A stretch of 50,606 bases of DNA, taken from the NCBI GenBank assembly GCA_015065645.1, contig SVPW01000013.1, positions 1 through 50,606 on the forward strand, read 5' to 3'. A program made the translations under genes and the position numbers. Positions 1 through 8,437 of the stretch are shown here, piece after piece (position 1 is the stretch's first letter; the number at the start of each line of letters is the position of its first letter). The notes beneath the pieces are model-generated. The model made no database searches and had not been told where the DNA came from. It saw nothing but the letters and a program-made list of their open reading frames with translations. The stretch comes from Oscillospiraceae bacterium (lineage in GTDB: Bacteria > Bacillota > Clostridia > Oscillospirales > Acutalibacteraceae).

Positions 1-1
1 A

Positions 2-145
2 TTTAATGGCACATTGAATATTCCATACAATGGTGTGTGGGAAGATGTGTTTGAGTTGGAATCGGAATTCAAACGATATGTGACCGATGACCCTAATTTG
101 AAAATTATTATAACAAGCGTATCTGGAAAAGCAAAATTTAAATAA
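2..145 (+). CDS. 3' end of an unidentified gene (partial)
   Basis: An open frame enters from the left edge and runs 47 codons to a TAA at 143-145. The visible tail contains YNGVWEDVFELESEF and ends SVSGKAKFK. No motif identifies a family and no signal or membrane segment is visible in the remaining part. It is followed by hairpin-rich DNA, not by an obvious terminator with a T-run. It could be the C-terminus of a real protein or a remnant cut by the mobile-element debris downstream; the left flank would decide. Confidence 0.5.
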   Translation, partial: FNGTLNIPYNGVWEDVFELESEFKRYVTDDPNLKIIITSVSGKAKFK

Positions 146-216
146 ATCTTCAGTTTTCAGGGCACATTTTATTCGTGTCATTAATTTCGAACTACCCAAA
201 AAGACTTTGCTGAAAA

Positions 217-262
217 GTGATATGCACCCCAAAAGTTAGACGCTTTTGGAGGTGCATATCAC
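217..262. repeat. Long near-perfect hairpin, possible IS3-type end remnant
   Basis: The arms at 217-235 and 243-262 (starting GTGATATGCACC) are reverse complements over about 19 bp apart from a single bulged base, around the loop TTAGACG. There is no T-run, so it is not a classical terminator. The string CACCCCAAAAGTTAGAC resembles terminal inverted repeats of some IS3-family elements, so this may be two abutting IS ends or a miniature derivative. That identity is recalled from pattern only. Confidence 0.5.
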
Positions 263-304
263 ACGTGAGCGGCTGTCCGAAATTGTAATGCGTAGCTAAA
301 CTTT

Positions 305-384
305 CAGTGCCCCTTTTAGGGGTTAGGCCAGTAGTCACCACTTATAGGGGTGGTGCATACCACCGGTTTACCGGTGGTTATGAT
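305..384 (+). mobile_element. Hairpin cluster resembling an IS200/IS605 right end, no transposase
   Basis: Three compact hairpins follow each other: CCCC-tttta-GGGG (310-322), CACCAC...GTGGTG (336-355) and a perfect 8-bp stem ACCACCGG-ttta-CCGGTGGT (359-378). This run of small stable stems, ending a few bases from a gene 3' end, is what right ends of IS200/IS605 elements (which also carry the 3' part of TnpB guide RNAs) look like. No tnpA or tnpB is present, so it would be a solo end or a miniature element. It abuts the stop codon of the leftward deacetylase gene and may act as its 3' end structure. The assignment is inference. Confidence 0.35.
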
Positions 385-385
385 T

Positions 386-1246
386 TTATATTTTAAGCGT
401 TTCGCCTGAATTTATCTTGTAAAGTGTATTATCAACGGTAAACCATACGGTTATAAGTGATGGGTTATAAATTATAGAACTATCAGCGCTAAAAATAAGA
501 GAATTATATGCATTAACATAATCGTATATTTCGATGTTTGTTGCATACCATGTATCATCATTACCGCCAAGCTCACTGCAGATTTTTTCAAGATGCTCCC
601 AGTTATTCTTTTGGTCAAATTCATAGCTGTGACCCCAAATATAAAACAACTTAGGTATTCTGCGGGCTGCGTATAAGTCGTTTGGATTATATTTTACAAA
701 GGTTTCAATATAATCCATAATTTTAGGATTGTCGTGATGTGCGGAAGGCATCCATTGGTGCCAATCTGCGGGCAGGTCAAACTTGTCATTATCACCTGCT
801 AAAGTGCGGGAATAAACAATATCAAGCTCCTTTAGATATTGGGATATACTTTCGATTGTTGCACCGTTTTGCATCTGGCATATTCCCGAATCGGGATATG
901 CCATACCCCTGACAATAAGTCCAAATTCCTTTTCAAGCCCCAATCGGCAATTTAAAACATCCTGAATACCGTCAATGGCACGGAGATTGCCGTTTGCACG
1001 GTGATATTCGCCGTGTACTGCTATTTCGTGACCTGTATCAATAAGATATTTTTTGATTTCTTCCTTTGTTAAATGCCAGTCATTTTCATCCTTACCAAGC
1101 CAGGCAGAGTTAATATTAAAGGTGCATTTTATGCCATATTTATTTATGGTTTCGGAAAGATTGATATCATAACGGCAACCATCATCATAACTGAATGTAA
1201 CAGCCTTTGGTTTGCCATCGGGAAATCTTAAAAAACGGTATCTCAT
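386..1246 (-). CDS. Polysaccharide deacetylase (NodB/CE4-like)
   Basis: A 286-residue protein with the NodB-type layout: motif 1 TFSYDDG (residues about 17-23) carries the paired Asp, motif 2 HGEYH has the two metal-binding His, and RGMAYPDSG fits motif 3. Family members remove acetyl groups from polysaccharides or their fragments with a bound divalent metal. No signal peptide is visible, so it probably acts in the cytoplasm on imported material. The start at 1246 is chosen because AAAGGAAA lies just upstream; an in-frame ATG 27 codons earlier would overlap the AraC gene and lacks such a site. It sits 31 bp after the AraC gene on the same strand and is likely co-transcribed with it. An acetylated oligosaccharide as substrate is inference. 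Confidence 0.82.
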   Translation of the reverse strand: MRYRFLRFPDGKPKAVTFSYDDGCRYDINLSETINKYGIKCTFNINSAWLGKDENDWHLTKEEIKKYLIDTGHEIAVHGEYHRANGNLRAIDGIQDVLNCRLGLEKEFGLIVRGMAYPDSGICQMQNGATIESISQYLKELDIVYSRTLAGDNDKFDLPADWHQWMPSAHHDNPKIMDYIETFVKYNPNDLYAARRIPKLFYIWGHSYEFDQKNNWEHLEKICSELGGNDDTWYATNIEIYDYVNAYNSLIFSADSSIIYNPSLITVWFTVDNTLYKINSGETLKI

Positions 1247-1277
1247 AAAATATTTCCTTTCTTTTTTAAAAATTTTA

Positions 1278-2171
1278 TCAATGGCGGTCAACCTTGAGAT
1301 CAAAGGGAAGATTTTCCGCTTGTTCAATAAGAAATTTATTGTTAATATTAGATTTGGTTAAATGACTGTTTGTGTTTAATTTACGGTATTGTTCGGGAGA
1401 AACGCCCATAATTTTTTTGAAAGCATTTGAAAAATAGGGCTGATCCGAATAATTAAGCAATTCGGCAATTTCCTTTATCTGCATATTGGAATTGAGCAGT
1501 AAGGTTGCGGCAATTTCAATTCTTTTTCTTGCAAAATATTGATAGGGCGTCATATTAAATGTGCGTTTAAAAATACTGATAACCTGTGCTTGTGACATAC
1601 AAAGCTTATTTGCAATATTTTTAAGCGAAACATCCTTTTCATACAAACTTGAATCCAGCATACTTTTTATGGTGTTTACATTGCTGTTTAGTATGTTTTT
1701 CTGCTTTAGTGCATAAAGACGCTGAATAATTATATGAAACTGAATTGCGGCAGAAAGCATAATATCCTTTGCCGGAGCCTGGCTGTTTGTGATTTTATAA
1801 AAATCCTCAAACATTTTTTTATTATTAAAATTTTTGAAAACGATAGTATCATTAAGACCGTAGGAATAAAGAATATTGGATACCAATGTTCCGTCAATGT
1901 TAAACCAAATTTTATCCCATGCTTTATCGGGAAAGTATTTATGACAGCTTCCCTTTGGTAAAAGGTAAACATCACCCTTGCTAACATGGTACTCCTTGCC
2001 ATTGCAAAAAATAGTACCCGAACCCTCACATATATATTCAAGTATGTAGCAATAACTGTTTTCACGGTAAATTTCATACTGACTGTCACAGCTGGTTAAC
2101 CCTGAAATTTCAATATTGAACGGAAATTCTGTTGGATTAAACGGGAAGGAATTTATTTGTTCGTTATTCAT
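1278..2171 (-). CDS. AraC-family transcriptional regulator
   Basis: A 297-residue regulator. Residues about 20-100 look like the cupin-type AraC sensing domain (CEGSGTIFCNGKEYHVSKGD...PKGSCHKYFPD). The C-terminal hundred residues form the double helix-turn-helix: VSLKNIANKLCMSQAQVISI for the first and MQIKEIAELLNYSDQPYFSN for the second, followed by the family signature FKKIMGVSPEQYR. Such proteins bind a sugar in the N-terminal domain and activate catabolic genes. It is transcribed away from the large GH16/ABC operon across a 320-bp gap with two good promoters, which makes it the likely regulator of the locus; that link is positional inference. The ATG is preceded by AAGGGAG. Confidence 0.9.
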   Translation of the reverse strand: MNNEQINSFPFNPTEFPFNIEISGLTSCDSQYEIYRENSYCYILEYICEGSGTIFCNGKEYHVSKGDVYLLPKGSCHKYFPDKAWDKIWFNIDGTLVSNILYSYGLNDTIVFKNFNNKKMFEDFYKITNSQAPAKDIMLSAAIQFHIIIQRLYALKQKNILNSNVNTIKSMLDSSLYEKDVSLKNIANKLCMSQAQVISIFKRTFNMTPYQYFARKRIEIAATLLLNSNMQIKEIAELLNYSDQPYFSNAFKKIMGVSPEQYRKLNTNSHLTKSNINNKFLIEQAENLPFDLKVDRH

Positions 2172-2223
2172 ACGGTTCTCCCTTTTTAAAAAGTGAAACG
2201 CAAATATTATGTATATGTTAAAT

Positions 2224-2251
2224 ATTATACTATATTATTAAAATAATTCAA
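2224..2251 (-). promoter_or_regulatory. Putative sigma-A promoter of the AraC/deacetylase pair
   Basis: Read on the minus strand, TTGAAT (2251-2246) is followed after 16 bp by a perfect TATAAT (2229-2224), some 50 bases upstream of the AraC start codon. It is the best match in the gap for leftward transcription. Confidence 0.6.
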
Positions 2252-2287
2252 GATTAAATATGTAGTCAACCCCTTTTTATTGCCGTT

Positions 2288-2309
2288 AAGTGGTGCAAAG
2301 TGCGAAGTG
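2288..2309 (+). promoter_or_regulatory. Three AAGTG direct repeats, possible activator site
   Basis: AAGTG occurs at 2288, 2298 and 2305 between the two divergent promoters, within AAGTGGTGCAAAGTGCGAAG. AraC-family activators often use short direct repeats upstream of the -35 box; here they lie about 80-100 bp from the GH16 promoter. The 10- and 7-bp spacing is irregular, so this is only a candidate. Confidence 0.25.
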
Positions 2310-2389
2310 TTAAACAAAAACAATTTATTTTTTTGGTAAAATCAACAAGTAAAATTTAATTTTTTACATCATCTAATAAATTATTCACA

Positions 2390-2418
2390 TTGTCTTGAAA
2401 AATAGCGTGTGATATAAT
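2390..2418 (+). promoter_or_regulatory. Putative promoter of the main GH16/ABC operon
   Basis: TTGTCT (2390-2395), a 17-bp spacer and TATAAT (2413-2418), with the extended -10 TGA just before the hexamer. Transcription would begin near 2425, giving a leader of roughly 70 bases before the GH16 start. Confidence 0.65.
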
Positions 2419-2492
2419 TATAAGGCAGAATAATCGGAGGGATTTTAAAACTTTAAATGTATATAAAAATCAATTTTGGGAGGCAGAATATT

Positions 2493-3839
2493 ATGTATCC
2501 TTTTAAAAGGCTTTTAGCTGTACTTATTTGTATTGCCGTTTGCATTTGTGTTGTGGGTTGCACATCGGGCGAAAATGATAAATCTTCAGATGAATATCAT
2601 ACCGATCGTTATGTTCCTACCGATTCTGATAGTGATGAAATATATGATGAGGCGGACAACGAACAAAAAAACGAAACCGTATCTTGGGACGGTCCAAAGG
2701 ATTATACAATAGTAATACCTAAGGATAACGAAAATTTAAAAGAAGCGGCCAAGGAGTTAAAGGCTTGGTTTAAAACTGCGGCTGATGTGGAGCTTGCAGT
2801 GGTTACAGATGATACCCCAAAAAAAGAAAAGGAAATAGTAATCGGAAGTACAAACCGCTACAGCTATAACGCTAAAGAGGGTGAGTATTTTGCGCTTGTT
2901 TCGGAAAATAAGCTGATTTTTGGCGGAGGACATGATGTTACCGTTAAAAAAGCGGTGCAAATATATACCCGTTTAAAATATGAGGCAGGAAAGGCTTATA
3001 CATATAACGGAAACTCTGATTTCACCTCGCAAAAACTTGGTTACAGCTATGTTTGGGGTGATGAGTTTGAGGGAACGGCGCTTGATACCATAAGATGGAA
3101 CCGTGCAACTAAAATGGGCGCTACTGCTGAGGCGGCTCTTGATAATACCGAGCTTACCGTAAAAAATGAAAACGGTTATCTTAAAATGCACGCTTTAAGA
3201 TATTGGGATCCTAAGAAAAAGGGTGTTGAATATATAGTTCCGTGGTCGGTTACAACAATGGAAACTATGAGCTATATGTACGGATATGTTGAGATTCGTG
3301 CTAAAGTACCCTTTATTCGTGGAGTATGGCCCTCTTTCTGGACTTCAAGCTCGGGTGCACTTAACAATAAGAGTAAATTTGATTATTCGATAGAGGTAGA
3401 TATTTTTGAGGTATTCTCAAGTGAGAATAAATTATCTCCGAATATTCATAAATGGTATGGCAGCGGGGAACACACCATGTGGGCAGTTGATGAGGGTAAC
3501 AGCCACGAATGGTATCAGTTTGAATCTGACAATCTTGTGAATGAGTATCATACCTACGGTTTTGAGTGGACTCCTACCAAAATGACGATGTATATAGATG
3601 ATAAGCCTTATTATACATACGATCTTACCCATAACTTTGATAACGGAGAAAGCGGAATGGGCGGATTTGCGGCTCCTATATACCTTATATTTAACAACCA
3701 CCTTTTTACCGATTCCAGCAGTTATAAGCCCTATTCAGGCTGTGAGGTAAACTCTCAGGATTTGCCTGCGGAATATTATATCGATTGGGTTCGTCTTTAT
3801 CAGAAGCCGGGCGAGGGTGAGCTTAATTTAGCCAAATAA
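2493..3839 (+). CDS. GH16 family glycosidase, lipoprotein
   Basis: A 448-residue surface lipoprotein. The signal peptide ends in a lipobox VVGC (Cys23), so it should be lipid-anchored outside the membrane. After an acidic linker, residues about 65-160 (YTIVIPKDNENLKEAAKELK, IVIGSTNR) resemble the small alpha/beta N-terminal domain of GH20/GH67-type enzymes. Residues about 180-445 are the GH16 jelly roll: GDEFEGTALDTIRW, YGYVEIRAKVPF, WPSFWT and the catalytic EVDIFE motif with E301, D303 and E306 (nucleophile, helper, acid/base). GH16 enzymes cut beta-1,3/1,4-glucans or galactans; the exact specificity cannot be read here. The start at 2493 is chosen for GGGAGG at 2478 and because it places the signal peptide at the N-terminus; an in-frame ATG 12 codons upstream has poorer spacing. 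First gene of the operon. Confidence 0.85.
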   Translation: MYPFKRLLAVLICIAVCICVVGCTSGENDKSSDEYHTDRYVPTDSDSDEIYDEADNEQKNETVSWDGPKDYTIVIPKDNENLKEAAKELKAWFKTAADVELAVVTDDTPKKEKEIVIGSTNRYSYNAKEGEYFALVSENKLIFGGGHDVTVKKAVQIYTRLKYEAGKAYTYNGNSDFTSQKLGYSYVWGDEFEGTALDTIRWNRATKMGATAEAALDNTELTVKNENGYLKMHALRYWDPKKKGVEYIVPWSVTTMETMSYMYGYVEIRAKVPFIRGVWPSFWTSSSGALNNKSKFDYSIEVDIFEVFSSENKLSPNIHKWYGSGEHTMWAVDEGNSHEWYQFESDNLVNEYHTYGFEWTPTKMTMYIDDKPYYTYDLTHNFDNGESGMGGFAAPIYLIFNNHLFTDSSSYKPYSGCEVNSQDLPAEYYIDWVRLYQKPGEGELNLAK

Positions 3840-3853
3840 ATTACGGTAATTTT

Positions 3854-3875
3854 GCCGCCAAAGCGTTTTGGCGGC
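3854..3875 (+). other. Intercistronic hairpin without T-run
   Basis: Perfect stem GCCGCCAAA (3854-3862) / TTTGGCGGC (3867-3875) with a 4-base loop between two GH16 genes. No T-run follows, so it is more likely an RNA-stabilising or processing structure than a terminator; it would allow different expression of the two enzymes. Confidence 0.55.
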
Positions 3876-3906
3876 TGATTATAAAAAATGTAAAGGAGAA
3901 ATTTTT

Positions 3907-6900
3907 ATGGCAAAAAAACTTTTAGCATTTCTTTTGACATTTGCTTTGCTTTTGTCAAGCGTAACAACTGCTGCTGTTTTTACAGCTTCGGCAGAAGTTG
4001 ACGCATGGGACGGCTCTATTGCTACAGCTTTTGCGGGCGGTAGCGGTACAAAAGATGATCCGTACCAGATTTCTAACGGTGCTGAGCTTGCTTATATGTT
4101 CAACGCTGTTAATGTAACAACAGGTAGTTCATTCAGTAACGGTAAATACTTTAAGCTTACCGCTGATATTTACCTTAATGATGTTACAAAGGACGATTGG
4201 AAAGAAAACAATCCTAATCCTTGGTACGTTTCGGTTTCTACCAACGGATACCGTTTTACCGGTAACTTTGACGGTGCAGGTCATACCGTTTACGGTATGT
4301 ACTATTCGGGTGAGTCGGGCAATGTAGGTCTTTTGCCCGTAATGGATACATGGAATCAGGATACAGTTGTTAAGGATCTTACAATTTCTGATTCTTATAT
4401 TTCTACTTCCGGCAATATTATAGGTGCTGTTTCTGCAAGACTTTACAGCGATAATAAAAGAACCGCTCACTTCTATAACATAAATGTTAAGGATTCTGTT
4501 ACAATAGAATCCAGCAATAAGGACGCTTATGTTGGCGGTATTTTAGGTTTCTCAAACTGTAATGCAAACTCCTACTATCAGTTTTCAGGATGTGTAGTGC
4601 TTGCCGATATTTCTTCGGACCATGCACTTATAGGATACGGTACAAATGCAACAGTTGCAAAGGTTGTTCAGAGTTATACAACCGCTTCTGACTGGTATCC
4701 CACAAACAGCACAACAAGTGCTACTGCATATTTGATTTCTGATGCTTCTGCAATTAAGGGCAAGGAAGCAGCTATGGAAGCAATGCCCGGTCTTGACTGG
4801 TTAAGAATCTGGAACTGCTCTGCAACAGGTTATCCCTATCCTATGAGCTACAACACCAATAATGTCGCAGGCCGTGTTTGGAATGGCTTCTTGGCAGCTA
4901 CTTATGCAGGCGGCAGCGGTACTGCTGAAGATCCTTACATAATTGAAACTGCTGAACAGCTTGCAAGAATGGTTAAGTTCAGCGGCAGAGAAAACGGCTA
5001 TTATAAGATTGTAAAAGATATTTATCTTAACGATGTTTCAAAGGCTGATTGGGCAACAAATTCACCCAACAAATGGTTTGACAGAGCGGCTATCAATAAC
5101 ACTGCATTTGTAGGTAATATTGACGGTACGGGACATACTGTTTACGGTCTTTACTATAATGGTGGCAGCATATTTGGTTTATTGCCGCAGGCAAGCGAAT
5201 CCAGCATTGCAAATCTTCGCATAAGCAATTCTGACATTACTTCTACCGGTGCTATTGCTGCATTAGTAGGTTTTGGTCAGGTTAAGGTAAGCTTTTCTAA
5301 ATGTATGGTTGATGAAACCGTTAAAATTACAGGTAGCGGTGACACAGCAGGCTTTGTTGCATACGGTACACCCAGCGTTTATATCGACAGCAGCGCTTCG
5401 ACCGCTAATATTACAGGTGCTACCAATGTCGGTGCGTTTATCGGCGACTGCTGGTACGGTACAAGCACCGCTTCTGACGGTTCGACCGTTTATACAAAGC
5501 ACGTAATCAACAATAGCTACGGTATAGATCATCCGTTAGATGCTAAATTAGGATATACTTCTTCTAACTGTTATAATACGGTTGCAGAAACTCAGAGCTT
5601 CACCGCAGGTGAGGTTGTAAATCTTGGTGACAAGGCTTTAATGCAGGGGGCGGATGCACTCAAAAATATGCCCGAGCTTGATTTCTTCGGCACAACAGCT
5701 ACCTATCCCGTAATTTATCAGCAGGGAACAAAGGGTGCTGTATGGTCAGGCTCTGTTGCTACTGATTATGCGGCAGGTAGCGGTACAAAGGCAGATCCTT
5801 ACATAATCGAAACTGCTGAACAGCTTGTAAAGCTTGTGCACGATGCAAACACAGCAGGCAAATATTATGAAATCACTGCAGATATCAAATTGAATGACAC
5901 TGCTGCTGAGGATTGGACAGCAACCGCTAAGCAGTGGTTTGCTTACAATGCTGCTTCTGAGTTCCCCGGCACATTTGCAGGTACTCTTAATGGTGCAGGC
6001 AATACCATAAGCGGTCTTTATTACAATGGTGATAAATTCTATGTTGGTTTGTTTGTTTCCTCAATGAATGCTGCATTTAATGATATTGTTGTAAGCGAAA
6101 GTGTGCTCACAAGCAGTAATACAGGCGGTTCTGTTTCTGTATTTACAGGATATGTTGGCGGAGCTATCAATTACAGCGGATGCGTAGTTGATGATAGTGT
6201 AAGCGTTACCGGTGCTCACGCTTCCGGCTTTGGTAGCTATGGTAGCGGTAATATCACTGTTACAAATAGTATTTCTGTTGCCGGTGTAAGCGGAACTAAA
6301 TACGCAGGCGCATTCTTTGCCGATGTTTGGAGCAGTACACTCAAGGTTTCCAATAGTATCGGTTTGGCACAGTTCAGCCCCAGACGTTCTTATACCGGTT
6401 CTAACAACTACGGTACAGTAGAAGATGCTTATGGTGTAAATGTTGTAACAGCTGATCAGATGCAGGGCGCAGATGCACTTGAGAATATGCCTAAGCTTTC
6501 AGGTTACTTCGCAACAGCTTCTTATCCTACACGCTATAATAACGGTACAGCAGGTGCTGTTTGGTCGGGTGCAGTTGCTTCTGATTTCGCTTCCGGTTCA
6601 GGAACTGTGGAAGATCCGTATGTTATTGAAACAGCAGAGCAGTTTGCAAGAATGCTTAAAGTAGCTTCAAAGGGTAATAATTATGTACTTGGTGCTGATG
6701 TTATTCTTGGTAACACAAGCGTTGCAAACAAATGGTTTGATTCATCTAACTCAAATGTATTCGCAGGTCACTTTGATGGTAACGGCTATATCGTAAGCGG
6801 TCTTGAATATACCGATACTGCAACAGGTGTTAAGTATGTTGGACTTATTCCTACCGCAAACGGTGCTTATATTAAGAATGTAATACTTGAAGATGCTTCC

Positions 6901-8424
6901 TTTAATATGACATCAAATTGTATAGATGCTACTTATGTTGGCGGTATTGTTGGTTATATTACAGGCAAAACCAATATCTATAGCTGCTATGTTGCAGATA
7001 GCGTAACCCTTACTAACAAGGTTGCTGACGGTGTAGAAACCATTAAAACCGTTGTTGGTGGTATCTTGGGAGGCGGTAGCGCACCGTTTGAAATTGACGG
7101 TTGCTCCTTCTTCGGAACTATCGATAGCTCCAATTACAGATACGGCGCTGTGTTCGGTGATGTTTGGAGTGGCACAACTGCTGACAGAATAATTAAGAAC
7201 ACAATGGTTGATAAGTATACTCCTTCTTCTCGTTGGGGCTTCAAGGGTATCAATAATGTTTCTACCGTTGCTCCTTCCGGTACTACCGATGAAAACGGCA
7301 GCTTTACCGTACTTGAATCGGTTAAGGGTGAAGATGCAGTGAAGATTGCAAACTGGAACGATAGATACTTTGCTACTGAAAATTATCCTGTTCTTTCATT
7401 GCTTGGAGCACGCTTCAGTGATGTTGATGGTGACAGGGATTGTAATGCAGAAGACCTTGTTGCTTTAAGAAAGAAGCTTCTTGGAATTACAACACTTGGA
7501 TTTGCTGATATTAATGGTGACGGTACCAAGAACGTTAAGGACTTGGTTTCGTTAAAAAAAAAATGTACTGAATTAAGCGGTGCTTACAGATTAGTTTGGT
7601 CTGATGAGTTTGACGGTGCTTCACTTGATGAAACCAAGTGGAACACCGCACAAACCCGTATGGCAGATACAACCGAATTGGCACAGTCAAGCCTTGGTTC
7701 TGTAAGAACTGTGGCAGATGGTAAGCTTCAGCTTAATGCTAAGGTTAACCCTTTCTATAGTGCTGCATCGGAAACATACTTTGAACAGCATAAGTATATA
7801 ACCACAGGCTCTATCACCACAGAGAAAAAGATGAGCTATCAGTACGGTTATCTTGAAGTTAGTGCAAAGCTTCCTTATAAAGAGGGCTGTTGGCCGTCAT
7901 TGTGGCTCAGAAGCCATAATTCTACAGGCAAACAGGAAAACCCAAACTTTGAGGTTGAAGTTGATGTATTTGAAGTATTTGGCAATAAGATTGCTATGGC
8001 TTCAAACCTCCATCAGCAACAGTATAACGGTTTAAGCTATAACACAAACACATCTGAAATAAATGAAGCAGAGGTTCACACCTTTGCCGATGCTTCAAAT
8101 CTTGTAAATGAGTATCATACATACGGTTTTGAGTGGACTCCCGAAAAAATGGCTGTTTATGTAGACGGCGTTTTGCAGTGTGAATGGCTGCTTGATGCAG
8201 AAAGCCTTGAAAGCTACGGTTTAAAACCGGATGCTTCCGGCTTTGATACCACACTCAATATCCTTATAAATAATCATCTCTTTACAAATTCTTCAGCTTA
8301 TAAGCCGAGTAACAACAATATTATTGAAAACTATGAAAGCAACCTTCCCGCTGAGTATGATATAGAGTATGTTCGTCTTTATCAGAAAAACGATGGTCTT
8401 TCAAGGCTTATCCTCGGCGAATAA
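3907..8424 (+). CDS. Secreted four-module beta-solenoid / dockerin / GH16 protein
   Basis: A 1,505-residue secreted protein. Signal peptide at residues 1 to about 30 (ends TASAEVDA). Four related solenoid modules start at Trp34, Trp325, Trp613 and Trp886, each opening WxGxxAxxxAGGSGTxxDPY and rich in GLUG-like turns. Residues about 1169-1224 form a type I-like dockerin with two calcium loops (DVDGDRDCNAEDL and DINGDGTKNVKDL). Residues about 1227-1500 are a GH16 domain with EVDVFE (E1351, D1353, E1356). The dockerin is internal rather than at the C-terminus, which is unusual. The start at 3907 follows AAAGGAGAA; 13 upstream in-frame codons are unlikely to be translated. The modules probably bind glycan or extend the enzyme from the cell; that is inference. 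An A10 tract lies exactly between dockerin and GH16. Confidence 0.85.
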   Translation: MAKKLLAFLLTFALLLSSVTTAAVFTASAEVDAWDGSIATAFAGGSGTKDDPYQISNGAELAYMFNAVNVTTGSSFSNGKYFKLTADIYLNDVTKDDWKENNPNPWYVSVSTNGYRFTGNFDGAGHTVYGMYYSGESGNVGLLPVMDTWNQDTVVKDLTISDSYISTSGNIIGAVSARLYSDNKRTAHFYNINVKDSVTIESSNKDAYVGGILGFSNCNANSYYQFSGCVVLADISSDHALIGYGTNATVAKVVQSYTTASDWYPTNSTTSATAYLISDASAIKGKEAAMEAMPGLDWLRIWNCSATGYPYPMSYNTNNVAGRVWNGFLAATYAGGSGTAEDPYIIETAEQLARMVKFSGRENGYYKIVKDIYLNDVSKADWATNSPNKWFDRAAINNTAFVGNIDGTGHTVYGLYYNGGSIFGLLPQASESSIANLRISNSDITSTGAIAALVGFGQVKVSFSKCMVDETVKITGSGDTAGFVAYGTPSVYIDSSASTANITGATNVGAFIGDCWYGTSTASDGSTVYTKHVINNSYGIDHPLDAKLGYTSSNCYNTVAETQSFTAGEVVNLGDKALMQGADALKNMPELDFFGTTATYPVIYQQGTKGAVWSGSVATDYAAGSGTKADPYIIETAEQLVKLVHDANTAGKYYEITADIKLNDTAAEDWTATAKQWFAYNAASEFPGTFAGTLNGAGNTISGLYYNGDKFYVGLFVSSMNAAFNDIVVSESVLTSSNTGGSVSVFTGYVGGAINYSGCVVDDSVSVTGAHASGFGSYGSGNITVTNSISVAGVSGTKYAGAFFADVWSSTLKVSNSIGLAQFSPRRSYTGSNNYGTVEDAYGVNVVTADQMQGADALENMPKLSGYFATASYPTRYNNGTAGAVWSGAVASDFASGSGTVEDPYVIETAEQFARMLKVASKGNNYVLGADVILGNTSVANKWFDSSNSNVFAGHFDGNGYIVSGLEYTDTATGVKYVGLIPTANGAYIKNVILEDASFNMTSNCIDATYVGGIVGYITGKTNIYSCYVADSVTLTNKVADGVETIKTVVGGILGGGSAPFEIDGCSFFGTIDSSNYRYGAVFGDVWSGTTADRIIKNTMVDKYTPSSRWGFKGINNVSTVAPSGTTDENGSFTVLESVKGEDAVKIANWNDRYFATENYPVLSLLGARFSDVDGDRDCNAEDLVALRKKLLGITTLGFADINGDGTKNVKDLVSLKKKCTELSGAYRLVWSDEFDGASLDETKWNTAQTRMADTTELAQSSLGSVRTVADGKLQLNAKVNPFYSAASETYFEQHKYITTGSITTEKKMSYQYGYLEVSAKLPYKEGCWPSLWLRSHNSTGKQENPNFEVEVDVFEVFGNKIAMASNLHQQQYNGLSYNTNTSEINEAEVHTFADASNLVNEYHTYGFEWTPEKMAVYVDGVLQCEWLLDAESLESYGLKPDASGFDTTLNILINNHLFTNSSAYKPSNNNIIENYESNLPAEYDIEYVRLYQKNDGLSRLILGE
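4006..7410 (+). repeat. Four solenoid modules in the dockerin-GH16 protein
   Basis: Module starts (conserved Trp codon) at 4006, 4879, 5743 and 6562. Each contains the GSGT..DPY opening, an EQLA helix-like stretch, a KYYKLTADIYLND-type strand, a DGxGHTxxGLYY turn and several GLUG-like VGGIxG turns. The third module is strikingly close to the first module of the 2,075-residue protein downstream, including the shared strings FTGYVGGAINYSGC and AFFADVWSSTLK. Confidence 0.8.
7554..7563 (+). other. A10 tract at the dockerin-GH16 junction (possible slippage site)
   Basis: Ten consecutive A residues form the codons TTA AAA AAA AAA TGT at the last helix of the dockerin. Adding one A gives ATG TAC TGA and removing one gives AAT GTA CTG AAT TAA, so a slip in either direction ends translation within a few codons. 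The product would be the four modules plus a C-terminal dockerin, without GH16. Runs of this length are known to cause RNA-polymerase slippage in bacteria; whether it is used here is inference. Confidence 0.5.
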
Positions 8425-8437
8425 TTTATAATTTCGG

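Noticed and set aside
386-1327. Longer deacetylase frame starting at 1327
   Set aside because: It would overlap the end of the AraC gene and lacks a ribosome site; AAAGGAAA points to 1246.
3854-3875. Rho-independent terminator between the two GH16 genes
   Set aside because: The stem is strong but TGATTATAAAAA follows instead of a T-run, so it was listed as a processing-type hairpin.
4006-7410. CRISPR-like repetition
   Set aside because: The repeats are protein-coding modules of nearly 300 codons in one frame, not short direct repeats with spacers.
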